Position numbers and translations under genes: made by a program. The notes under the pieces were generated by a model. That model did no database searches and was not told the DNA's origin. It was given only the letters and a program-made list of their open reading frames with translations. From Candidatus Blastococcus massiliensis AP3 (GTDB lineage Bacteria > Actinomycetota > Actinomycetes > Mycobacteriales > Geodermatophilaceae), in assembly GCF_000582785.1 (NCBI RefSeq), contig NZ_HG931173.1, positions 269,150-333,149 on the forward strand: 64,000 nucleotides of DNA. The letters are read 5' to 3'. Positions 1 to 7,723 of this stretch are shown piece after piece (the stretch's first letter is position 1; every line of letters begins with the position of its first letter).

Positions 1-210
1 CTCGCCGGCGCGGCGGGCCGGGCGGCGGTCGCGTCGGCGACCGGGAGCCGCACGTGGCCGGACGCGCTGGCGCACCCGCTGTCGATCGTGGTCTTCGACC
101 TGCTGATGGTCCGGTCCGTCCGGGGGCACCGCCGCGGCACGCTCCGCTGGCGGGACCGGCCCCTGCCGTCCGCCGTCCCCGCTACGAGCCCGTCGCCACG
201 TCCTCGATGA
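1..210 (+). CDS. Membrane glycosyltransferase (family 2-like), C-terminal end only
   Basis: Reading frame 1 is open from the window edge to a TGA at 208-210 and gives about 69 residues. It contains one hydrophobic stretch (LSIVVFDLLMV), then a basic tail with RGTLRWRDRPL. This hydrophobic segment followed by RGTxxWxxRPL resembles the C-terminus of membrane-anchored family 2 glycosyltransferases of actinobacteria, which modify lipids or carotenoids. The catalytic domain lies outside the window, so the call rests on the tail alone. Its last 29 bp overlap the end of the convergent esterase gene. Confidence 0.5.
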   Translation, partial: LAGAAGRAAVASATGSRTWPDALAHPLSIVVFDLLMVRSVRGHRRGTLRWRDRPLPSAVPATSPSPRPR

Positions 211-1066
211 TCCGGCGCGCGGCCGACCGGCCCTCGGGGGTGGGCACCAGCGGGTACACGTGGACGGCGCCCTCGCAGACCTCGAGCCGCACCTGCGCGC
301 CCTGCGCGGCGCCGCGGTCCCGGAGCAGGAGCGAGTCGGGCAGGCAGATGTCGCGGGTCCCGACGTAGACGTCGATCGGGGCCAGCCCGGCGAGCGGTCC
401 GTTCAGCGGGCTGAGCCGGGGACCGGTCGGATCGTCCCCGCCCGCCCACGCCGCCGCGGCGACGTGCAGGCCGGTGCTGCTGAGCCACGGATCGCGGGCC
501 TCGACGGCAGGGAGGTCCGGGTTGCTCAGGGTCAGGTCCAGCCACGGCGCGACGAGCACCAGCCGGCGCGGCTGCGAGAGGTCCGCCGCGGACAGCTCCT
601 GCGCCAGCCCGAGCGCGAGACCGCCCCCGGCGGAGTCGCCGAGCAGGGTGACCGCCGCGGCGCCCGTGCTGCTCAGCAGGTCGCGGTAGACGGCGGTCAC
701 GAACGGATAGGCGTCCCGGTAGGTGTGCTGCGGGGCCAGACCGTAGGACGGCACCTCGACGCGCACGCCGGCGTCGGCCAGCCGGGAGATCAGCGCCCAG
801 TGCTGCGGGGCGATCTCGCTGATGTACGCCCCGCCGTGGAGGTAGATCGCGGCCCGCTCGGCCGGGCGGCCCGTGGGCGCGACCGTGTGGCAGTCGAAGC
901 CGCCGACCTGCCGGGTGGTGACCTCGTGCCGGGTCCGCAGCTTCGCCGGCGGACCGGACGGACCCTTGGGCTCGGCCAGCCGGGCACGCCCGCGCTCCGC
1001 CGTGGCCATCCGGGGCTTGTAGGCCAGGCGCAGGAACGCCGCGACGACCGTCATCTGCAGGCTCAT
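182..1066 (-). CDS. Alpha/beta hydrolase, hormone-sensitive-lipase-type esterase
   Basis: A 294-residue alpha/beta hydrolase. The oxyanion-hole motif HGGAY is at about residues 76-80, followed by the nucleophile elbow GDSAGG. The acid/His part of the triad is near the C-terminus (EGAVHVYPL). These are the marks of the HSL (class IV) carboxylesterase family, which hydrolyses short or medium acyl esters. The N-terminus (AAFLRLAYKPRMAT) resembles that of mycobacterial LipR/LipN-like esterases. The natural substrate cannot be told from sequence. The ATG at 1066 is divergent from the flavin reductase, with about 106 bp between the starts. Confidence 0.85.
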   Translation of the reverse strand: MSLQMTVVAAFLRLAYKPRMATAERGRARLAEPKGPSGPPAKLRTRHEVTTRQVGGFDCHTVAPTGRPAERAAIYLHGGAYISEIAPQHWALISRLADAGVRVEVPSYGLAPQHTYRDAYPFVTAVYRDLLSSTGAAAVTLLGDSAGGGLALGLAQELSAADLSQPRRLVLVAPWLDLTLSNPDLPAVEARDPWLSSTGLHVAAAAWAGGDDPTGPRLSPLNGPLAGLAPIDVYVGTRDICLPDSLLLRDRGAAQGAQVRLEVCEGAVHVYPLVPTPEGRSAARRIIEDVATGS

Positions 1067-1172
1067 GCTCGCGTCCGCGCTCCCTCGTCCGGCGTCCCTC
1101 GTGCGGGGCCACCCTAGGCGTCGCGCCCGCCCCGCCCGCGCGGGTGCCGGGCCGTCCGGCCACGATGGGCCG

Positions 1173-1835
1173 GTGACCGACCCCGCCGAGCGCGTGCTGT
1201 TCGACCCCGACGAGATGGACGCCGGTGCCTTCTACCGGGTGCTGAACTCCGTCGTCGTCCCCCGTCCGATCGCGTGGGTGTGCAGCCGCTCGGCCGACGG
1301 CGTGCTCAACCTCGCGCCGCACTCCTTCTACACGGTGGCCTGCGTGTCCCCGCCGGTCGTCCAGTTCACCTCGGTGGGCCGCAAGGACTCCCTCCGCAAC
1401 GTGGAGGCCACCGGCGAATTCACCGTGAGCCTCGCCCCCGAGGCGCTGTTCGAGCAGATCAACGCCACCGCGACCGACTTCCCCGCCGGCATGAGCGAGG
1501 CCGAGGAGTGTGGCGTCCCGCTGACGGCCGGCGAGCGGGTCGGGGTGCCGCGGGTGGCCGGCTCGCCGGTCGCGGTGGAGTGCACGCTGCACTCGACGGT
1601 GCGGCTGGGCGACAGCACGGTGGTCTTCGGACGCGTGCAGCTGATCACCGTGGCGGCGTCGGCGGTGCGCGAGGGCCGGCCGCGGATCGAGCACCTGCAG
1701 CCGTTGGCCCGGCTGGGCGGGAACGAGTGGTCGACGATCGGCGAGGTCCGCGAGATCTCCCGGATCTCCTACCGCCGCTGGTCCGAGGACCCCTCCATCG
1801 GCGAACGGCTCAGGAGGGACAGCGACGGAGCATGA
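1173..1835 (+). CDS. Flavin reductase family protein (DIM6/NTAB, FMN-binding split barrel)
   Basis: A 220-residue protein of the flavin-reductase-like FMN-binding family. The typical N-terminal segment is present (FYRVLNSVVVPRPIAWV, then NLAPHSFYTV and SPPVVQFTSVG). Members bind FMN and either reduce flavin with NAD(P)H or act as oxidoreductases; the substrate here is unknown. GTG at 1173 was chosen because the frame upstream is low-complexity Arg/Pro sequence and the family fold begins about 15 residues after this start. It converges with adoK across a gap of about 20 bp. Confidence 0.85.
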   Translation: MTDPAERVLFDPDEMDAGAFYRVLNSVVVPRPIAWVCSRSADGVLNLAPHSFYTVACVSPPVVQFTSVGRKDSLRNVEATGEFTVSLAPEALFEQINATATDFPAGMSEAEECGVPLTAGERVGVPRVAGSPVAVECTLHSTVRLGDSTVVFGRVQLITVAASAVREGRPRIEHLQPLARLGGNEWSTIGEVREISRISYRRWSEDPSIGERLRRDSDGA

Positions 1836-1855
1836 CCATCAGCGACCTCGACGCC

Positions 1856-2833
1856 CTACCGCGGTAGGTGCGCGGCGACCTCGTCGGCGGCCTCGGCGCC
1901 GAACGCCTCGGCGAACCGGCGCAGGAAGCTCTCGCGGGGCAGGTCGTACTCCTGGGTGCCGACGACCTCGACGGCGGCCGTGGCCACGGCCGAACCGAGC
2001 TGGGTGGCACGCTCCAGGCCGAGCCCCCACGTGCGGCCGGCGATGAACCCGGCGCGGAGAGCGTCACCGCCGCCGGTCGGCTCGATCGGCTTGGTCTCCG
2101 GCACGGCGATCACCGAGATGGGCTCGGCGTCGGCCTGCCGCACCAGGATCCCCTGGGCGGAACGGGTGGTGACCCAGGTGCCGACGCGGGACAGCACGTC
2201 GCCCTCGGTCCAGCCGGTCTTCTGCTGCAGCAGGTGCGATTCGTACTCGTTGGTGAACAGCAGGTCCGCGCCCTCGACGAGGTTCCTGATCAGCTCGCCG
2301 TCCGCCCACGCCAGCTGCTGGCTGGGGTCGGCGGCGAACCGGAAGCCGCGCTGCCGGCACTCCTCGGTGTGCCGCTCCATCGCCTTCGGGTCGTTGGGGC
2401 CGATGACGACGAGGTCGGGGGCACCCACCCGCTCGGCCACGGGGCCCAGTTCGATCTCGCCGGCCTCGGACATGGCGCCCGAGTAGAAGGACGCGATCTG
2501 GTTGTTGGCCGCGTCGGTGGTGCAGACGAACCGCGCCGTGTGCTTGAACTCCGACCGGTGCACGCTGCCGGTGTCCACCCCGTGCCGGGTCAGCCAGGCC
2601 TCGTACTCGGCGAAGTCGCTCCCGACCGCACCGACGAGCACCGGCCCCAGGCCGAGCAGGCCGAGCCCGTACGCCATGTTCGCCCCGGCTCCTCCGCGGT
2701 GCTGCACGAGGTCGTCGACGAGGAAGGAGAGCGAGACGTTCTCCATCTGACCCTCGACGAACTGCTCGGCGAACTTGCCGGGGAAGGTCATGAGGTGGTC
2801 GGTGGCGATCGAGCCGGTGACGACGACGGGCAC
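1856..2833 (-). CDS. adoK: Adenosine kinase, PfkB (ribokinase) family
   Basis: A 325-residue PfkB sugar kinase. The N-terminus VTGSIATDHLMTFPGKF and the segment SLSFLVDDLVQHRGG closely resemble M. tuberculosis AdoK (Rv2202c), which phosphorylates adenosine to AMP in purine salvage. The PfkB signature 2 region reads PTGGGDALRAGF and carries the catalytic Asp; the first Gly-Ala of the usual GAGD is GG here. GTG at 2833 was chosen because an AGGAG lies about 7 bp upstream and the conserved N-terminus begins there; the frame extends further without homology-like sequence. In M. tuberculosis adoK lies beside asnB; here the two are at opposite ends of the window. Confidence 0.88.
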   Translation of the reverse strand: MPVVVTGSIATDHLMTFPGKFAEQFVEGQMENVSLSFLVDDLVQHRGGAGANMAYGLGLLGLGPVLVGAVGSDFAEYEAWLTRHGVDTGSVHRSEFKHTARFVCTTDAANNQIASFYSGAMSEAGEIELGPVAERVGAPDLVVIGPNDPKAMERHTEECRQRGFRFAADPSQQLAWADGELIRNLVEGADLLFTNEYESHLLQQKTGWTEGDVLSRVGTWVTTRSAQGILVRQADAEPISVIAVPETKPIEPTGGGDALRAGFIAGRTWGLGLERATQLGSAVATAAVEVVGTQEYDLPRESFLRRFAEAFGAEAADEVAAHLPR

Positions 2834-2989
2834 GTGCTGCTCCTGGGGGATGTGGCTCCGGAGGGGCGCGGGCGCCGGCTCGCGAGCGGGCCTGCATGAC
2901 GGGACGAACGGGGGTCGAGCACCGCACACCCTAGGCGGCGCACCCGGTGTCCGCGGTCCCGAGGTCCCTGCCGGCCCGCGGAACCGCGC

Positions 2990-3680
2990 TCAGCCCGGGT
3001 CGGCCCGGCCGGGCCCGGTGAGCTCCGACCGCAGCCAGAGCCACAGCTGCGCCGTCCCCACCGCACCGAGCAGCGCGCCCACCGCGGCTCCGCACGTCAC
3101 GGTCAGCACGGCGCCGTCCACCCCCGCGACCTCGAGCCCCGAGACGACGCCCGCCCCGCCCAGGGTGAAGCCCGCCATGAGCACCCGGGTGGGTCGCTCC
3201 CACAGCGAGATCGGCCCGGTCCGGTCCACGCCCGCCTGACCGGCGCGGGCGCGCAGGTAGTCGGGCAGCCAGCACAGCGCCCCGAAGAGGACGACCAGCC
3301 ACCCGGGCGCCCCGGCGACCCACAACGCCGCGGCGTAGGCGGCCTCGGTGAGCCGGTCCACGACCGAGTCGAGCACGTATCCGCGCTGCGACGCGCGGCC
3401 GGTGCCGATCGCCAGCGCCCCGTCCAGGCTGTCCAGCAGCCCGGACAGCCCCACCAGCAGCCCCGCCGCCACCAGCCAGGCGCCACCGGCCGCGGCCGGG
3501 CCGACGGCGGCCGCGGCGACGGCAAGCCCCGCCGCCGTCGCGACGACCGGCGGCAGCCCCGCCAGAGGTCGGGCCAGCGTGTGGGCCAGGGTCAGCCAGC
3601 CGCGCACGAGCGGGGGACGACGTGTCGCTGCCGCCGTGCCACCGCGACCAGGCGGCCAGGTACTCCTCCCGACTCAGCAC
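2990..3680 (-). CDS. CDP-alcohol phosphatidyltransferase with an apparent frameshift near the N-terminus
   Basis: The main frame (2990-3607) encodes about 205 residues with several membrane segments and the CDP-OH-P motif, here DSLDGALA ... GYVLDSVVD (DxxDG, then GxxxDxxxD). The enzyme family transfers a phosphoalcohol head group during phospholipid synthesis. A plausible true N-terminus (LSREEYLAAWSRWHGG) is read in another frame from GTG 3680, which has AGGAGG just upstream. It would join the main frame (LVRGWLTLAHTLARP) if one base were removed from the five-G tract at 3612-3616. This may be a sequencing error, a real mutation or recoding. If translation instead starts at ATG 3607, the product lacks about 25 residues. 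Confidence 0.7.
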
Positions 3681-3888
3681 CTCGCCTCCTGCACGACACG
3701 CTCTCCCAGACCTTCTCGCATGGGCAGCGACACTAGGCATTCCTGAACGGTCAAGAGACTCTCAGTCACGCCTGCCCCATGGCTCACGGGGCCGGCGCCG
3801 ACATACCGGCGACGCTGCCGACCCTCAGGTAGACCGACGAGCGTGCCGGCGAAGGACGGCGCAGGGACCGAGGGAGGGCGGACACGGG

Positions 3889-4341
3889 ATGCCGGCATCG
3901 AAGATTCAAGACGAGCGCGAGGTCATCCGCTGGTTCGAGGAGGGGCGAACCTACGGCTGGATGGTGGCCGAGTACCGGCGCAAGTACGGCATCGAGACGG
4001 TCCCGTCCATGTTCGGCAACTTCCGCGGCAGACGCGGGCTCCAGCGTCGCATCGCCAGGGACGCCGAACTCATCCCGTGGTCGGTTGAGAATCGACACCG
4101 CAACGCCTACCCCTTGCAGATGCTGCGAGTGGAAGCACGAGTGCGCGAGGGCTTCCCCATCTCGGCGAGCGATCGAGAGCGTCTGGACAGCTGGCGTGCC
4201 ACTCTGCGGAGGGAGGACGTTGTAGTCGCCTACGACCCCACCGCAGTGGATGGCTTCCAATACGTGTCCCGACTCCCGGAGGACAGCGATCTCATCCGGC
4301 GGCCGCCTCGCACCACGCGTCAGCGTCCGACCGTGGAGTAG
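3889..4341 (+). CDS. Small HTH-like protein of unknown function upstream of the type I RM operon
   Basis: A 150-residue soluble, charged protein. Its N-terminus (QDEREVIRWFEEGRTYGWMV then EYRRKYGIETVPSMF) looks like a resolvase- or Trp-repressor-like helix-turn-helix that reads a growth-in-frame pattern. The middle (ELIPWSVENRHRNAYPLQML) and the C-terminal region (VVAYDPTAVDGFQYVSR) resemble small proteins found in actinobacteria and their phages. I do not recognise a characterised homologue. ATG 3889 has AGGGAGG about 12 bp upstream. It stands alone, 182 bp before hsdM and on the same strand, so it could regulate the RM genes or be a leftover of the mobile segment that carried them. Confidence 0.6.
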   Translation: MPASKIQDEREVIRWFEEGRTYGWMVAEYRRKYGIETVPSMFGNFRGRRGLQRRIARDAELIPWSVENRHRNAYPLQMLRVEARVREGFPISASDRERLDSWRATLRREDVVVAYDPTAVDGFQYVSRLPEDSDLIRRPPRTTRQRPTVE

Positions 4342-4523
4342 CCCGTCGCACTCTCTTCGCCAACCCTGTCCAGGCGGTCCCCCACCAATCACCCCACCAG
4401 CCGCGGCCGTCGCGCCCGAGCGGGCGCCTCGCCGCCCGGGGCGACGACATCGGGTAGACCCTTTCCCGTCGCCCTGCGAGCAGGCAGAGTCGGCAAGCGA
4501 GCAATCGGAACGGGGCAGTACGC
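4342..4523 (+). other. Intergenic region upstream of hsdM
   Basis: 182 bp between the HTH-like gene and hsdM. A short GC hairpin (GCGCCC, loop, GGGCGC at 4412-4427) could end the upstream transcript. No clear -35/-10 pair was found for hsdM, although a promoter is expected here. Confidence 0.3.
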
Positions 4524-6503
4524 GTGAATGGGTTCGAGGGCAAGGTTCAGTTCGTGTGGCAGGTCGCCGACCTGCTGCGTGGTGACTACAAGCCGGCGGA
4601 ATACCGCGGGGTGATCCTTCCGCTGCTGGTGTTGCGCCGGCTGGACGCCGTGCTGGAGGAGACCAAGCCGAAGGTGCTCGCCCGAGCCGAGCAGCTCAAG
4701 GGTGTGACCGACAATCCCGATGTTCTGCTCCGCGACGCCGCCGGGGTGCCGTTCTACAACGTCAGCCCGCTGACCTTCACCAAGCTGCTCGACTCCCCCA
4801 ACAACCTGGCACAGCAGCTGCGCGCCTACATCGGGGCCTTCTCCCCTGGCGCGGCGCAGGTGCTGGAGAAGTACCGGTTCGACGAGCAGATCACCCGGCT
4901 CGACGACGCCGGGCTGCTGTATCTGGTGCTGGGCAAGTTCGCCGACCTGGAGCTGCGGCCGGAGGTCGTGCCCAACCACGCGATGGGCTACATCTTCGAG
5001 GAGCTGCTGCGCAGGTTCTCCGAGCTCTCCAACGAGACCGCGGGTGAGCACTTCACCCCGCGTGAGGTCATCCGGCTGTTCGTCAACCTCTTGTTCGGTG
5101 AGGACTCCGACGTGCTCACCGGCACCGCGCCGGTGCGCTCGATCTACGACCCTGCGTGCGGCACCGGCGGCATGCTGAACATCGCCGACCAGTACCTGAC
5201 CCGGCTCAACCCGAAGGCCCGGCTGGAGATGTTTGGCCAGGAACTCAATCCCGAGACGTGGGCGATCGCGCGGTCGGACCTGCTGATCCAGGGCCAGGAC
5301 CCCGAGCGCATCGTGCTGGGTAACACGCTGACCGCTGACGGGCACGCGGACAAGCGGTTCGACTACCTGCTGGCGAACCCGCCGTTCGGCGTGGACTGGA
5401 ACAAGTCGAAGGACGCGATCGTCGCCGAGTCCAAGCAGCCGGGCGGCCGGTTCAGCGCCGGACTCCCCCGCGTCTCCGACGGCTCCCTGCTGTTCCTGCA
5501 GCAGATGATCGCCCGGATGAAGCCGGCCGAGGAGGGCGGCAGCCGGGTGGCGATCGTCTTCTCCGGCAGCCCGCTGTTCGCCGGGGCGGCCGAGTCGGGC
5601 GAGAGCAACATCCGCCGCTGGATCATCGAGAACGACTGGCTCGAGGGCATCGTCGCGCTGCCCGACCAGCTCTTCTACAACACCGGGATCAGCACCTACG
5701 TCTGGATCGTCACCAATCGCAAGCGCTCCGAGCGGGAAGGCAAGGTCGCGCTTGTCGACGCCCGCGGCGAGTGGTCGAAGATGCGCAAGTCCCTCGGTGA
5801 CAAGCGCAAGTACCTGGACGACGCCCACATCGAGGAGATCACCCGGCTATACCACGATGCCCCGGAGTTGGCGGAGGCCGACGAGCGCGTCAAGGTCTTC
5901 GACGACGACGTGTTCGGCTTCCGCCGGATCACCGTCGAGCGCCCGCTCCGCCGCCGCTGGACGGTGACCGAGGAGACGATCGAGGCAGTCCGTTCCTCCA
6001 AACCGGTGGTCGCCTTGACGGTTGCGGACGACGACGCGCGGCGCACCCACGACGCACTGCTCGGCGCCCTCACCGATCTGCTGGGGACGTCGGAGCAGAC
6101 CGAGGCGGCGTTCAACAAGCGTCTGCTCAACGCGTGCACAGCTCGCAAGCAGATCGGCCTGCCGCCGACCATCAAGAAGGCTGTGCTGTCGGCCGCCGCG
6201 GTCGCCGACCCGGACGCGCCGATCGTCACGGACAAGAAGGGGGACCCACTCCCCGACCCGGACCTGCGCGACAACGTGAACGTCTCACTCACCGAGGACG
6301 TCGACGAGTACGTCGAGCGCGAGGTGCTGCCGCACGTTCCCGATGCGTGGATCGATCACACCAAGACCAAGATCGGCTACGAGATCCCGTTCACCCGCTT
6401 CTTCTACAAGTACGTCCCTCCGAGACCGTTGGCGGAGATCGACGCTGAGCTCGAGAGGGTCGAGGCGGAGATCCAGCAGGTACTCGCGGGGCTTAAGCGA
6501 TGA
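4524..6503 (+). CDS. hsdM: Type I restriction-modification system DNA methyltransferase subunit
   Basis: A 659-residue N6-adenine methyltransferase of the HsdM family. An N-terminal helical HsdM_N domain (LLRGDYKPAEYRGVILPLLVLRRLD) is followed by the SAM-binding motif DPACGTGG at about residue 209 and the catalytic NPPFG at about residue 285. At roughly 660 residues it belongs to the long HsdM class. With HsdS it methylates adenine in a split target; with HsdR it forms the restriction complex. The GTG start at 4524 begins MNGFEGKVQFVW, a typical N-terminus. It is the first gene of a four-gene run and overlaps hsdS by 4 bp (ATGA). Confidence 0.95.
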   Translation: MNGFEGKVQFVWQVADLLRGDYKPAEYRGVILPLLVLRRLDAVLEETKPKVLARAEQLKGVTDNPDVLLRDAAGVPFYNVSPLTFTKLLDSPNNLAQQLRAYIGAFSPGAAQVLEKYRFDEQITRLDDAGLLYLVLGKFADLELRPEVVPNHAMGYIFEELLRRFSELSNETAGEHFTPREVIRLFVNLLFGEDSDVLTGTAPVRSIYDPACGTGGMLNIADQYLTRLNPKARLEMFGQELNPETWAIARSDLLIQGQDPERIVLGNTLTADGHADKRFDYLLANPPFGVDWNKSKDAIVAESKQPGGRFSAGLPRVSDGSLLFLQQMIARMKPAEEGGSRVAIVFSGSPLFAGAAESGESNIRRWIIENDWLEGIVALPDQLFYNTGISTYVWIVTNRKRSEREGKVALVDARGEWSKMRKSLGDKRKYLDDAHIEEITRLYHDAPELAEADERVKVFDDDVFGFRRITVERPLRRRWTVTEETIEAVRSSKPVVALTVADDDARRTHDALLGALTDLLGTSEQTEAAFNKRLLNACTARKQIGLPPTIKKAVLSAAAVADPDAPIVTDKKGDPLPDPDLRDNVNVSLTEDVDEYVEREVLPHVPDAWIDHTKTKIGYEIPFTRFFYKYVPPRPLAEIDAELERVEAEIQQVLAGLKR

Positions 6504-7723
6504 CCGGCTTTCCGTTGCGACCACTCTGGACGGTCGCTGATGAGGTCCGCCTCGTCGTAGAACCTGCGACTATTGATGGCGACGTCGTTCACTACAACAT
6601 TCCCGCTTTGGAGGCGACAGGCGAGCCCACGGTCGAGCCCGCCGCCAACATCAAGTCTGGGAAGCTGCTTCTATCAGGCGATGAGGTTCTGATCAGTCGC
6701 CTGAATCCCCGCAAGAGTCGCGTTGCGCGCGCAAGACCAGCCGCGCTTCCCCTTCTTGCCTCCACGGAATTCGTACCGCTTCGTCCAGTGGACTGCGACC
6801 CGCGCTTTCTAACATATTGCCTACTATCCGAGTCGACCCGCCAGCACCTGGACTCGCAGGTCCGCTCCGTCACGCGAAGCCACCAACGAGTCGAGCCGCT
6901 GCACATCACACACCTCCAGATTCCTACCCCCAATCGGGATCAGCAGGAGCGGATCGCGAACTTTCTCGACGATCAGTTAAGCCGCCTCGATCGCCTGACC
7001 TCCGCCCGCGTGAGGCAACTCTCGCTGCTTGACGAACGCCTGATCGCCAGACTCGAGCAGCGAGTGCTCGACTTGGCTGCGGAGTTCGACGTAGCGCCGC
7101 TTGGTAGATACTTCCGGCGGATCGAACAAGGCTGGAGCCCCCAATGTGAGGATCGCGTTCCCTCCGAACAGGAGTGGGGCGTCCTGAAAGTCAGCGCCGT
7201 CAAGGCAGGCACCTTCCGAGCAGACGAGTCGAAGGCTTTACCTACGGATCTGTCTGCTCAGGCGGCCTACGAGGTGCGCCCAGGCGACCTACTTATCTCG
7301 CGAGCGAATAGTCCTAGGCTTGTCGGCGAGATGGCAGTTGTGCCCAACGGCTCCCGCCAGCGACTCCTTCTCTGCGACAAGTTGTTTCGACTTCGCCTGA
7401 AGGACGACCTGGACGCGAGTTATGTAGCGCTGATCGGGCGCACGCGACAGGTTCGGGACCACTTTGCCTTGTCAGCGACCGGGACCTCGCAGAGCATGGT
7501 GAACATTCGCACCGACGATTTACGCGCGCTCGCGCTACCCGTCCCGCCGCTCGCTCTCCAAGAGACCTTCGTCGAGGACGCAGAAGCAGATGCGATGCAG
7601 AATGACTTGCTCCGCAGCCTTCTCTCGAGACAGATGGCGCTAACCGAGGAGCGACGGCAGTCCTTGATTACCGCTGCCGTGTCTGGCCAGTTCGACGTCA
7701 CCACAGCTCGAGCGGTGGCGTGA
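6500..7723 (+). CDS. hsdS: Type I restriction-modification system specificity subunit
   Basis: A 407-residue HsdS with two target recognition domains, each followed by a long helix. The first half ends near PNRDQQERIANFLDDQLSRLD and the second near PPLALQETFVEDAEADAMQ, the usual PxxxQxxI-type junctions and coiled-coil spacers. The C-terminus (LTEERRQSLITAAVSGQFDV) is typical of the family. HsdS sets the DNA sequence recognised by the complex. The gene is visibly more AT-rich and uses more rare codons (TTA, CTA, ATA-like) than its neighbours, as expected for a subunit exchanged by recombination. It overlaps hsdM by 4 bp and hsdR by 1 bp. Confidence 0.92.
   Translation: MTGFPLRPLWTVADEVRLVVEPATIDGDVVHYNIPALEATGEPTVEPAANIKSGKLLLSGDEVLISRLNPRKSRVARARPAALPLLASTEFVPLRPVDCDPRFLTYCLLSESTRQHLDSQVRSVTRSHQRVEPLHITHLQIPTPNRDQQERIANFLDDQLSRLDRLTSARVRQLSLLDERLIARLEQRVLDLAAEFDVAPLGRYFRRIEQGWSPQCEDRVPSEQEWGVLKVSAVKAGTFRADESKALPTDLSAQAAYEVRPGDLLISRANSPRLVGEMAVVPNGSRQRLLLCDKLFRLRLKDDLDASYVALIGRTRQVRDHFALSATGTSQSMVNIRTDDLRALALPVPPLALQETFVEDAEADAMQNDLLRSLLSRQMALTEERRQSLITAAVSGQFDVTTARAVA

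Noticed and set aside
1832-1867. An 11-codon frame (MTISDLDALPR) whose ATG overlaps the flavin reductase stop
   Set aside because: Too short, without any similarity, and it runs into the end of adoK on the other strand; chance is the simplest reading.
3784-4392. A 202-codon minus-strand frame opposite the HTH-like gene
   Set aside because: It has no domain-like pattern. The plus-strand frame has a sensible amino-acid composition, an HTH-like start and a Shine-Dalgarno sequence.
4389-5828. A 479-codon open frame antisense to hsdM, and similar long antisense frames opposite hsdR, crtI, glyA, the PASTA kinase, fadD15, qcrB and others
   Set aside because: Their translations are low-complexity Arg/Gly/Pro/Val sequence with no family motif. 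Long antisense frames are expected in DNA of this GC content. The sense genes carry clear motifs.
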